Of a stretch of 64,000 nucleotides of DNA, positions 12,473 through 23,500 are shown piece by piece. The notes beneath the pieces are model-generated. The model was not told the DNA's origin and made no database searches. It saw nothing but the letters and a program-made list of their open reading frames with translations. A program made the position numbers and the translations under genes. The stretch is taken from NCBI GenBank assembly GCA_032358165.1, contig JAALGY010000022.1, positions 124,001 to 188,000 of the forward strand, given 5' to 3'. Within the stretch, counting starts at the first letter, position 1, and every line of letters begins with the position of its first letter. Source of the stretch: Diplosphaera chodatii (taxonomy: Eukaryota; Chlorophyta; Trebouxiophyceae; Prasiolales; Stichococcaceae).

Positions 12473-13583
12473 TCAAGACTTCTTCCCCAACGCAAAGTAC
12501 GCTGCAGCTGCAATGATGAGCAGCGGCAGCAGCGCCTTGAAGATGGTCGCAAACACGCTGTCCTGCAGGGTGCATGGACACATTTTACATGGTCAATAGG
12601 CAGTTGCAAGATGCCAACGTGCATGCCGCTTGCTGCTCTGCCTGGCACATGTCAATGCTATCGTGCAGCTTTTACGCATGCTAAGCATGCTCGGGGTGGG
12701 GCGAGCAGGCATTCAGCAGATGGGTGGCAGGCCTTGCCTGCTGGGCATCCGGCAGCATTGAGGCTGCCGAAGCTGCTGTCGATTTGACGGTGCCCTTGAC
12801 CACCGCCGCTGCCGTTGCCTGACCCTGCAGAAGTACGGAAGGCTATGGACGCACCAGAAGCAGTGCCCCGCGGTTGACGAATCAATGCAGTGGCGCCTTG
12901 GCTGATCACGGCATGGGATGTGTGGTATGCCGCCAAGGGCTCATCAGACACCAGCTGTGCCGGTGTCCGTGGCAGTGGCAGCACTTTGCAACTGCTATGA
13001 TGAGCAGAAGGCAGCCAACCAGGCCTTGCTGTCCGTCGTGGGACCTGGCATGCCCGGCTGATCCTCTGCAGGCAGAGGTTGGCACAGCAGCAGCATACAA
13101 GCCTGCGGCTTAGGCTCACCTCGAAGTCGCCCACGAGGTACTTGTCCAGCATTTCCCGTGCCGCGTTGCTGTGCCCAATCTCCTCAAAGTCCTCTGTGGC
13201 ATCCCGACCCGTGGTGTTCAGGATGATGTCATAGCCTGCACTGCAGTGGCAGTGCTGGCATCCATGCTTCATTGGTTGATGCTCCAACCTGGACTGTCAA
13301 CTTGGTGACGCGATGGAAGCTGCTTGCTGATGTACTTGACCATGGCGACACGCTAATGCATAAGAGCTGCACATGCCAGCAGCAAGGTGGCTGGCATGTG
13401 CTCTCTTCATGCAGCATATGTTCAGAGCGTGATGCATGACTGACCGCCAGGATGTTCATCCAGGAACTCTGTGACGTTGTACACCTTCCCGTCTATCAAC
13501 AGGTAACAGCTTTTCTCTGTCGTGTTGGCCTTGAGGTCGGTGAGTGTATATGACTGCTTTGCATCCTCTGCAGCTTCAGCCAT
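12473..13583 (-). CDS. CYB5: Cytochrome b5, C-tail-anchored membrane form
   Basis: Cytochrome b5 carries electrons to ER desaturases, hydroxylases and P450s. Four exons (13583-13445, 13235-13120, 12824-12738, 12562-12473) give 143 residues, normal for the family. The heme domain starts MAEAAEDAKQSYTLTDLK. It has LIDGKVYNVTEFLDEHPGG, whose His is one heme ligand, and IGHSNAAREMLDKYLVGDF, whose His is the other. After an Ala-rich linker the last exon encodes one hydrophobic helix (FKALLPLLIIAAAAYFALG) and the basic end KKS, a typical tail anchor pointing to the ER. An in-frame ATG lies 54 bases upstream, but the downstream ATG gives the usual start. The third intron appears to begin with GC (CAGCAG|GCAAGG), because the only phase-closing junction uses it. 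The family call is certain. Confidence 0.95.
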
Positions 13584-14026
13584 TCTGCGACCTGGGGTGT
13601 CTGTCTGTAAGTTCAGCTGCAAGCGAAGCACGGTCAACCGGCGTCAGGAAGTCCTCGCAGTGCGCTGCGACGGCTGGCGGTCGCAGGACTTGTGTAAGGT
13701 CAAACTAGCTGGGAGTCATCAACGTGAAAGCGTTCGTCCCATAAAGTGTGGGTGCGGATACTTTGCGTCAGGCACGGCCAGCACGAGCCTGCGTCGTTGT
13801 ACAATACTGTGTATGTGATTGGAAGCATATGTGCAAAGTGCAGACGCCGGTTTAGATGGTTGGTCATCGCTACATGGTAGATTTATGATGAAGTTGAGGA
13901 GTTGTCAAAGTACGAGCCCTTGGACCGAAGACCAGCAAGACATTCGCAGGGTCGAGGCAAGGTCTCATTTGTGTACAAAGCAGAATACGCACAACAACGC
14001 TCGAACTCCACTGCTACCTCAAGCGA
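13584..14026. other. Promoter side of cytochrome b5 and 3' side of ERdj3
   Basis: No coding sequence recognised. The two flanking genes run head to tail on the minus strand, so this interval should hold the ERdj3 3' UTR and the cytochrome b5 promoter. No clear TATA box was identified. Confidence 0.5.
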
Positions 14027-16522
14027 TCACAGTTCATCGTGTCCTTGGCTGCCGCCCAGCCCTACAAACGGCGTCTCTGGCGGAAACTGCTGCCGTACCG
14101 CTGCCTTCTGCTCCTCTGACAGAGCCTTGGGGAAGGCAACGCTGTACATGACGTACAGGTCGCCCCTGTGCGTCTGCAGTGATGAAGCATCCGTGTCAGC
14201 ATTGTTGCTTTCGTTCGGTATCTATTTGCCATCTGGGTCAAAACGGCTGCATACAAACTCAGTGGTAGCATGCGGGACAGGGAACTGGTGTGCAGTGTGC
14301 AGGCGCATCCGTGCAACATCATAAGCGCACCGAGTCGTACACGGGCATGCCCTCGCCCTTGATGAGCACCACCTGCCCTGGCCGTGTCACGCCGCTGGCT
14401 GCCAGTGTGACCTTGTGTCCATCCAGATGCTCGATCTGGACATCACCACAGCAGCGTGTAAACTCCATCTGTACAGTTGCACGAGAAGTAGATGACAACG
14501 GAAGGCGTGTCCGCTCACCTCCATGGTGAAGCCGACCAGCGCGTCCACCAGGGAGATCGACACATTATGGTGCAGGTCTGAGCCTCGCCGCTCGAACCTC
14601 GCATCCGGCGCTGTGGCAATCACAAACTGCATGCAGGAAGAATGCTGTCTGCCACCTGACATATGATTTACAATGATGTCGGCCTGCAACGGCCACGTGT
14701 GCACAAAAGGATGAGCAAGGCGTCTGTCACACAGCCAGGCCCACCTTCAGATCGCCTGGATCACCATCAACTGTTGGCTCGCCGTGCTCAAAGAACGAGA
14801 TCTCCTGTGAGCAATGAGCAGGTGCACAAGCTCAGCTTGCCTGCATTATTCTCTCGCGAGCAGTTGCACATAGAAGTGTCACACCTACAAGCACGCGAGA
14901 GTTACCTGGCCATCGCGCATGCCCGGCTCCACTTGAACAGTGAGCGTCTCCGCCTCGCGCACGTACTTGACGTTGTCGCACTGCTCGCACTGCTGCGTGG
15001 TGTACTGCTGGAACCTGTGCACAAGAGTCAGCCAAAGCGCATCGGTGCTGCTGCCTCGGGCTCTCAGTGCGACCAGGGAACTGCATGGCATGCATCTGCA
15101 CGGTCATTTACTTTCATCATACGCCTGCAGGATAGCATGCAAGACCAGTGGTGCATGCAGCTCACATGCCAGGGCCCAGCTGCCGCGTGACGACGCGAGC
15201 CCGGCAGTTGCACTCCCGCTTGCCCGGTGCTGGCTTGATGACATTCTTGTCACGTGTGACCTGCGCTCTTGCACGCATATGTTTTCACCATCCTGTGTGT
15301 GCAACACGCTGCTCTCCTGCCTCCCACAACCGTCTTTGATCATGCTTGTTGGCCAAACTGCTCACCTGAAAGCTGGCACCAAGGTACAAGTCACGCAGCG
15401 TCGCCTCGAGCTCCACGATCACGTCGTGCCCCTTGGCCGTCTGCTCCTCCTCGTCCTCGTCCGCGCCCCCGAAGCCGAAGCCGCCCCGCCCGAAGAACCT
15501 GCAACAAGGGGCAGGGTTTGGCGCTCGGCGTCTGCCACCTGAAGGCACCCGTGCGACCGGAGCGCTGACTGCTCACGCGCAGCAAACGCGCCCGCTGAGA
15601 GGGGCTGCGCACTGTGAGAAGATGTCCTGCGGGCCGCCGCCGCCGCCGCCCCGCCCCTCATGCTGCTTCAGGCCCTCCTCGCCATACCGGTCATATATGC
15701 GGCGCTTTTCCGCATCCGACAGCACCTCGTACGCTGCAAAATACGCCACGACATCCATCAGGTGCACGTCCGTCCAAATGCATATACAATGTGGTAGCAG
15801 CAAACACAACCACAGCGCTGCATGTAGAACTGCCAGTGACACCACGCCCACACCATGATTGATGTCTGCAAACTTCTTGCTAGACGCCTCACGATCCTCG
15901 CTCTTGACTTTGTCCTGCATCGAAGCCGCCTGCCTCAGCACCTCAGCGAAGAAAAGTTCAATGCAAGCATCTGCCGTGCTGGTGCCACATTCTGCTGCAC
16001 AGAGTGCACAGCTGCATGGCAGACTCACAGGGTGATATTTGAGCGCGAGCTTTCGGTAGGCCCGCTTCAGCTGGGAGTCTGACGCGCCCTTTGAGACGCT
16101 TAACACGTCGTAGTAGTCCCGCCTGAGGCACATGCAATGTGCAGGTGGTACATCCATACACAGCGCTTAGCCACCACCCCACAGACTCGCTGATTGCTGT
16201 ACTGGCGTGCAGCGCATCACAACTGAATCTGACAATGTGAAGATCAACACTCATCGTGTGATATGAGCCAACTCAGCACAAGATCGAACAGTCTTTTCAT
16301 GTGATCAGCAACCAAAGTCCAGCAAGACACGACCATTGTGATGAGCAGCTGTACGGCAAAGCAGCGCCAAGCATCAAATAGTAGCGACAGACATCAGGCA
16401 AACCCTCACCCTTGTGCCAGCTGCAGCAGGAGCAGCAGGAGAATGGAGAGCAGCGACGTCCGGCACTGCACCGGCGATACTTGTGGCAGCCGGTTTGCGC
16501 GGCTGCGCGCAGGCACGGCCAT
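14027..16522 (-). CDS. ERDJ3B: ERdj3/DNAJB11-type ER lumenal J-domain co-chaperone
   Basis: This co-chaperone delivers unfolded clients to BiP in the ER lumen and stimulates its ATPase. Eleven exons (16522-16410, 16122-16029, 15914-15854, 15733-15613, 15498-15366, 15260-15166, 15014-14906, 14804-14745, 14626-14519, 14435-14331, 14173-14027) close in phase to 381 residues, beside about 350-360 for the family. The first exon encodes a signal peptide with a poly-Leu core ([13 protein letters not shown]). The J domain follows: [25 protein letters not shown] with the HPD triad split by an intron, and [20 protein letters not shown]. Next come a Gly-rich/Phe segment ([11 protein letters not shown]) and the two client-binding beta domains, with a short cysteine module (CNCR, CEQC) typical of this type. 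The protein ends in HDEL and a stop, the plant-type ER retrieval signal. Confidence 0.96.
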
Positions 16523-17379
16523 CAGCGTGGCTATCAGTAGAGTGCTGCAAGCACGATGTGGGGCCGCTCGCCGAGCAAGGCGAAACAGAGCTCGACTTCA
16601 CCGCCCCGCCCCTGTAGCGGATTGCGTAACCGCCTCTCAGCCAATCATGGCATCGTCTCTTCAAACCAAGTGCTGCAGCCTGCAGCACACTCCGCCCTCC
16701 GTGCTGTCCATCGCCCATGATCTACTGGGCTGATGAATCTGACTCGTGCAGCGGCACGGCTGCGGTTTACAGTGCAGCTTGCGCAGCATGCAAGTATGGG
16801 CCTGCAATGGCGCTACATGCAGACAGCCAACAGACAACCTCTCGAAAGGTTTGTCCTGGCCTTGAGTGGTCAACACTGGTGGAACACATGACCACTGGTG
16901 GAACACACTCATTACATCACAAAACTGCCAAAGCTCCAACATGCCTGAGCGGGTGGCTGCGCTATGCGCAGCACACCAGCGCATGCATGGGAAGTTTCGA
17001 CCACATATCGAAACTCAACAAACGTCCAAAACGAGACCATCGTGATATGATCAACTGCTGAAAGCGGTAAGCAGTACTGCTGATGTGCAGCTCTGAATGG
17101 ACCATGCAGCCACTCGGCGGAAGTGATGTCATCTGAGACATGATCTTGGGTTCATGTTCAACTGCAGAGACTTTGCCTGCCACCGCGGCAATGTGCTGCG
17201 GCACTGAGAAGTTCTTCTGTTGATGAGCTCTTGCATGCCGAGGCTCTGTCACTCTCCACCCTCACGGTGGGGTAGCTGTGCGCTGTGTACACCTGCCGCC
17301 GCTGCTGCGAAGCTGTCAAAGAGGTCGCACTTATTATCTGTCATGGAACTGCTCGTCGCGTTGATGTCATCTTCGCACA
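16523..17379. other. ERdj3 upstream region and 3' side of the first expansin-like gene
   Basis: No exon recognised. It should contain the ERdj3 promoter and the 3' UTR of the neighbouring expansin-like gene. A 13-bp ACTGGTGGAACAC motif is repeated twice near 16875-16905, too short to interpret. Confidence 0.5.
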
Positions 17380-19860
17380 TCATCCTGCCTGGCCATCGGT
17401 GCGCTTCATGTCGGGCTGCCGGTTGCGGAAGTAGTTCCCCAGATTGGTATAGTAAGTAGGAGTATGCGGGTGGTTTCCAGCCTCTGCGCATATGATCACA
17501 ACATGATAAAACCCTTGATATGTATCTGGCGTCATGCGAGTGAGTTTGCCGGTATGTTGACAGGCTGCTTCATCCACTGCGCACCGTCGTAGGTGGTCTT
17601 CATCATCTTGTACTTTTCTGTGTCATAGTCAGCCTGCATGCAGGTTGCAGACCTTCCTCAGTAAGTTTGCAAGGCTACAAGGCATGCCGCCAGCACTGTG
17701 TCAGGGCGTGCAACAGCATTGCGGCCCTGCACGCTGGCGTTCATGCGTGTGTGGCTTCCTGCACACCGTATTTCCAGAGCCGAAGCGCTGCTGCCAGGCC
17801 TTAGGGCCGTCCCACGCCGACATCCAGGAGCTCTGGCGTGCTGACATGCGGCTGCGCCTGTCATACAATAAGCAGAAGTGTCAGCAACACCCACTTGGGC
17901 CAGGCATGTGCGCAGCATCCTGCTCGAGGCAAGTGTCCTCAGCACATGACTGAGGCAGCGCCAGCACTGCAGCTGGCTGATTGTACGGTTGCAACAAGAT
18001 GGCTTTGCACAGGCATGCCGTAACCACAGCACCAGCAGGCGTGCCTGTTGGCCTGCCGGTGGGGCACTGGCGCTGGAGCTATTGGTGCAGGTGACGTGGA
18101 CACCGACTGCCGCTGGAAGTCCTGCGCAGCTGGCTGCGGGGACGGGCTGGGGGATGGTGATGGCGTTGGACTGGGGGCTGGCGACGGGGTTGGGCCGGGG
18201 GTTGGGGCTGGTGTGGGGCTGGAGGTTGGCGCTGGCGTGGGAATCGGAGTTGGGCTGGGTGTAGGCGCTGAAGTGAGTGCTTGCCTGCAGTAGCATTACG
18301 TCCGATTGGTACTACAATTCCACAGTGACAGATCGAGGCAGAAACCCTGCGAAGCCCAGTCCTTGTGACGCCACCCCCTCACCTGGCAACAGCAGCCCGT
18401 TGTCTGGGGCCTGAAGACTCTGTAGTCGTGCTGCCCTCTGCTGCACTGCCCTGCAGTGAGTCAAAGAACTGTATGTTCTGCACAAGTTCACCTCGGTCCG
18501 GCAATAACGGGCAGCATGCAATCGTCAGTATGGTAGCAACCTGTGTGGCGCAGTCGAGGTCTGCTGGCTTGTCGCCGGCATGGTTGTCCTGCAAAGAATG
18601 ACAAGGTCTCACATCAGCTGGACAACGTCAGCAGCGCCTTGCCCTTGTTCACCAGCATGCATGTGAGTGCTGAGCAACACCAGGGCACGCTCAGCACGCA
18701 CCACCATGATATCAATGGGCTGCGGCGCCTCGTTTTCGATTTGGCCATCGCAGCTGACAGTGCGGTACCTGATGGCAAACACCCTGCATGTAGGGCAAGC
18801 AAGCAACGTCAGGAGGATACCCACAAAGGCTTCGCAGATGATGCACTGTCAAATACCATGACAGCGTTTGATCGTACCCCCAGCGTGTTGTGTCCGACGT
18901 GATCTTCTCCAGCGCCCACTGCGACACGTCCAGGTGTGGCATGTCGCCGCAGCACCACCGCTTGTTGCTGTCCGAGTTTGCGGCGTACACGCAGGGACAG
19001 CTGCAAAGCAGTCATGGGGCGGTTTCGTTCAGCATCAGTGACGGAGAGCTAGAGTTCGCAATGGCGTTGAGTTTGCATCGCAACTCGGATTGACATGCTG
19101 CAGCGTGCAGAGCCATGTATCAAGTCGATGGCCTGACGATGACAGGCTGCTCACGTGTCGACGATTTTGACCTTCACGCCCACCGAGCCTGGAGCGCCCC
19201 TGCAGATGCCGCTGCGCTCGTACTCGTTGCCAAAGTAGTCCTTGAATGTGCCGTCTCGACACTGGAGCTCCAGGCATTGCCTGCACATGCCGACTTGAAA
19301 GGGTGCACATGCCACTCATGACGATGTCCTGCCGGGTGGCGCCGGCAGCGGCTGGCACACAGACATCAGCATCAACCTGCCTTCCAGGTGGAAGTGCCAA
19401 ACCTCCACTGTGAGTATCATATGACACTCCTACTAGAATACCAGTGTTCACACGAATGTGACCATCTGACTGCGGATGAATGTCACCCCCACCCGCAGGA
19501 GTTGGGCGGGTCGTACAGCGGCGACTGGTCGCTGATGGCCACCAGGTCGTACCCCTCCTTCAGCTCCCCCGACCACCTGCGTGCCGTCCGCCGGTACGCG
19601 CCTTAGCGTCAGGGCGCCGATGCGACCATCATGTTCACAGCGAGATGCTCTACATAAAGATGTGGTGTGCAGCCGGCGGCATGCTGTGGCACACGCCTGT
19701 GGGGGCACACGAAGCCGAAGCCGCAGGACCCGGTGTGCAGCGCCCACGCGTCCTGCCCGTAGAATGTGCTTCGGGCCTCCACCCATTCCCCCGTCCCCCA
19801 GGCCGCCGCACCGCAGGCGTTGAGGAGCGCCCCTGCCGCCACCAGCGCCCACAGGGCCAT
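17380..19860 (-). CDS. Secreted expansin-like double-psi beta-barrel protein with a Pro/Thr/Ser-rich linker (tandem copy 1)
   Basis: Eleven exons (19860-19697, 19576-19493, 19280-19155, 19000-18878, 18783-18705, 18588-18541, 18477-18383, 18284-18025, 17840-17767, 17633-17585, 17483-17380) close in phase to 401 residues. A signal peptide (MALWALVAAGALLNACGAAA) is followed by WVEARSTFYGQDAW and the cysteine-rich core of an expansin domain 1/barwin-like barrel. Core blocks are GSCGFGF, SPLYDPPNSCG, CLELQCRDG, VDTCPCVYAANSDSNK, RWCCGDMPHLDVSQWALEKI and VFAIRYRTVSC. Expansins loosen cell walls, and the LD in PHLD sits where expansins have HFD. There is no expansin carbohydrate-binding domain 2. 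Instead comes a (P-T/S-P)n linker from about 18284, like hydroxyproline-rich algal wall proteins, then a basic tail with TYYTNLGNYFRNRQPDMKR. Intron 1 seems to have a GC donor (CACAG|GCGTGT), at the position where copy 2 has GT. The DPBB call is firm; expansin activity is inferred. Confidence 0.82.
18060..18270 (-). repeat. Pro-Thr-Ser-Ala coding repeat
   Basis: A low-complexity tract of CCNACN/AGC units that encodes PTPSPTPIPTPAP-like sequence in the expansin-like gene. All three minus-strand frames stay open over much of it, which can mislead gene finders. Confidence 0.75.
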
Positions 19861-21399
19861 GTTACCAGCGCGCTGGCGGCCCTGGCATCAGAGTTCAGCC
19901 GTTATATTGACGATCAGACCTGATTGGAGGTGGCTTGGTGCAAAAGTGAATGCTCCTTTCCATCAAAATGCGTCCCGACGATTGGCACGTACAGGCGGCA
20001 TGCAATAGCCGATGTGCACCTTGAGCTGCGCCGCAGTAGCACGTCGGGATCGGTTCCTAGGGTGATAAAGCGCCCAGCATGCGATGTTTGGCGTTGTTGC
20101 GAGCTGTAGCGGGGCGCGGAGCTGCAGACTGTCTGCGGGCGGAATCACGGGCGCCTGCTGGACTGCCCAGCTGTGGGTCCAGGGCGGGTTCTGGTGAGGC
20201 GCCGCGCCTCGTACAGTGTGCTTGGTGACGCTGGATCACTCTCCTGGCGTGTGTACCACGGCAGAAGCATGTACGCAGTGGAACCACCCTTGACAGCTGT
20301 GCATCGTCCTGGCGCGGCGACCCCAAGGATCTCCCCACACACCGAAGCGCATTCTGGAGCTCGTGCACGGCCCCATGTCGTCGCTGCATGCGTCCAAACT
20401 GCAGGCAATGACTGTAATTTGACGTACAGAACCTCAACACAGCGTGCTGGGCCTATATGGAGGGTTGCGTCGCGGCTGCACCTGGCTGTCCAGGGCTGTC
20501 TGACAGGGAGAGGCCGTCAGACCAGATTGGCCGAGCCCAGCGCATGGCGAATGGTGTGCTTTGCCGTGCACGTGAACGGCTTACATCTACGCAGCTCGAT
20601 GCTTCAAGGACTGAGGGCATCAATGCCGTGAGCCCCGCCGTGGCGCATGATGGGCAGATGCTGCTCTTGCAGCCCCAAAGGCCTTGCGTAAAGACAATTG
20701 CTTAGGGAGGGGGCCTGAGCCATGCCTGGGGTGCCTCGGCGTCTGGCCATGTTGGTAGACACACAGACCGATTAACAGGTTTGCCATGCGACATGGGCAG
20801 CCAGCGGTGCCTGCGCTCTGAGAGCGACCTACTAGATGACCATGCGCAGGGACCAGACAATAATACACTGGGTCACAAACCTTCACAAAGCTGCCTCAAC
20901 ATACCGACACCAGGGCTGCACAATGACAGCACGACACACCGCTGCCTGACGCTGATGCTATACAACATGTCCATCACTGGCCCGATCAGGCCTCCCCTCA
21001 ATTGATCAAACTCATCCCAGTTACCACCGCCTGAACACTGTCTGTCAAGCCAGTGCTGCTGTGCCAAGACATTCCCCAAAATCACGGTTCCGGCTGTCAC
21101 ACTGTCAGCTGGCTGGTTGACAGTCCTGACCTGTGGCTGCTCGGGCCGGGTGCAATTGCGCATGCTTCCCACACGTCTGGGGTGCATGGACGATTGCCAA
21201 GTGCCTCCCGATAGCCCAACAGCTCGCATCGCTGTTGCTGGCTAGCGCCTGCGGCGCTGCTGCAGCGTCCGCTGCTGGCAGCCCCTTTGCTACAATCCCA
21301 TAATGCCACAATCCCACAGTAGGTAGATCAAAAATGTGTGGCCGCCGGCTGCAGCTGGTAGCTTAGGGGCTTTGTTGGCTGCTGGGATGCTGAAGCGTC
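19861..21399. other. Intergenic DNA between the tandem expansin-like genes
   Basis: About 1.5 kb with no recognised exon. It should contain the promoter of copy 1 and the 3' UTR of copy 2. No transposon, repeat or third gene copy was seen by eye. Confidence 0.55.
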
Positions 21400-23500
21400 T
21401 CATCGCCCTTTGCCGCCATAGTTGAACGGCGCGAACGGCTTGCCGTCGTAGCGCTTCATGTTGGCGTTGTACTTGGCGAAGTACCTCTTCAGGTTGTAGT
21501 AGCAGCTGGCATTGCACTTCTTCTTGCGTGCGACTGCAGCATGGCAGGAGCCGCGGGTCAGCACAGCAGGAGACATAAAAACGGTCTGCATGCCTGCAAC
21601 GCTGCCAGAACACCAGTCCCAAGAAGGCAAGGATTCCCACCAGCGACTTGTGCGAGCAAGGGCAGGAGCAGCGGCGGGGAATACTCACTCTCGAGGGCGT
21701 TCTGGTATGCGCGGGCCTTGGGCGACCGGGTCGACGCCTTCTTCTTTGGCACCACGACGCGATCCTTTGTGATGGCCTCCGTTGTCAGAGGACCCTGCAG
21801 GCAGTCATGCACCGTCGTACGGTTGCCGTTATAGCATGTAAAGCCATGACATGATGCCCGAGACAAGATGCTGTTCAGAGGTGTTGACCACAAGCACGCG
21901 GCGCTGGACGTGCAGCAGAGCGAGGTGCAACGATGACAGGTTTTGATTTGTGCAGCCCTGAACTGCAGGGCATTGAGCTCGGTCTATTCGTAAAAGCGAG
22001 TCACCTGCGAGGCGCAGTTGAGGCCGGCTGGCTTCATGCCTGCGTGCGGGTCGGCCGGCAGCTTGCCGACCAGCTTCGCCTCGTTGGCAATCGGAGTGTC
22101 GCAGGGGGTGGTGCGGTACTTGATGGCAAACACCCTGCGGGGGAGCGGGCACAGTGTAAGGGTCCGCGTTCGCACTGCAAACCAAGGTCCCTGCAAAGGC
22201 CTTGCGCAGTCCCTCTGAAGGACCCGAAGTCCCTTTTGAAGAACCCATGCAGCATCGTGTTGACACACTTCTTCAGCTCATTCACACACTTTGTACGGCG
22301 CTGTGCAAGATACATACACTTACAGCAAAGTCGGGGAGCTGGTCGGCTCACCCGTAGCGGCTGGTCTCCAGCGTGATCTTCTCCAGCGCCCACTGCGACA
22401 TGTCCAGGTGCGGGAAGTCGCCGCAGCACCACCGCTTGTTGGACTCGGCGTTGTCCTTGTAGTTGCACGGGCACCTGCACACCGACGTCCTGGCCATCAG
22501 CATCCACCGGAGCCACTGATGCCCACCGAACACGATGGCGTCTCTCAGTGGGTGGCGCAGCGCTCCAGGGGTGCCAACAAGTGCTGCAGGGGGTAGGGGT
22601 AGTTAAAGAAGAAGTTCTTTGACTGCCCCTGCAGGGGTGCGGGGTGTGAGGCTCACGTGTCGACGACCTTGACCTTCACGGTGGCGGAGGTGCGGCAGAG
22701 GCCGGTGCGGTCGTAGGTCTTGCCGCCGCCGTCCCGGATGCTGGCACTGCGGCACGCCACCTCCAGGCACTGCCTGCGCGACAAGACGGGCAACACATGT
22801 GGTGCTGAGACCGCCCCGATGCATGACATCAATTTGAGCACCAACTGCAACTGCAATGCTCCGGCCCATGCTCACACTGTGCAGCAGCTGGTGTGCGCAC
22901 CCGCAGCCCTTGTACAGGGGGCTCCTGTCGGAAAGCGCCACAGTGTCCCAGCCGGACGCCAGGCCCTCGCCGCGCCACCTGCACAGCATTCGACAACGAG
23001 TTCGAGGACCGGAATGTGCCTTTCTCGAACGGCCACTCCAGTGCCTGGCGCAAGCCTCGAGCAGCACTCAGATGGGCGCGGGCAGGCGAGCACATGACAG
23101 CAGCTGATGTGCACGCGAGTCGGAACGTCGTGCTCACGCACGGTTGATCCGCGTTCAGGCTGTAGAGCCGGAAGCGGGCGACATGCTCGTTACATTCTGG
23201 GCTTTACAAAAATCGGCCTCATTGGCACACACCCAGCTAAGCTTGCATGATGCATCCGAGACGGCAACCTCTGATGAACCTCCCAGCTGTAACAAGCCAC
23301 AGGGTGGGGACCGCAGCGGCGCACCTGTTGGGGCAGATGAAGCCGAAGCCGCAGCTGCCAGTGTGCAGCGCCCACGCGTCGCGGCCGTAGAACGTCGCCC
23401 GCGCGTCCACCCAGCCACCCAGGCCCCAGCCGGCCGCCGGCGTGGCGGCGCACGCCAGGACGGCCACCAACATGCAGGCGGCGGCGGCTGTCGGCGCCAT
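21400..23500 (-). CDS. Secreted expansin-like double-psi beta-barrel protein (tandem copy 2)
   Basis: Seven exons (23500-23325, 22978-22901, 22773-22657, 22474-22352, 22134-22005, 21794-21689, 21533-21400) close in phase to 287 residues. A signal peptide (MAPTAAAACMLVAVLACAAT) precedes GWVDARATFYGRDAW, GSCGFGFICPNR, SPLYKGCGQCLEVACR, VDTCPCNYKDNAESNK, RWCCGDFPHLDMSQWALEKI and VFAIKYRTTPCDTPIANEA. The first four introns match copy 1 in both position and phase, so the two genes are a tandem duplicate. Copy 2 lacks the Pro-rich linker. After the barrel it has a Lys-rich stretch (VVVPKKKASTRSPKARA) and ends CYYNLKRYFAKYNANMKRYD followed by a Gly/Lys tail. Expansin domain 2 is absent, so it may act as a single-domain wall protein, as proposed for barwin-like and EG45-like proteins. 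No enzymatic activity is claimed. Confidence 0.85.
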
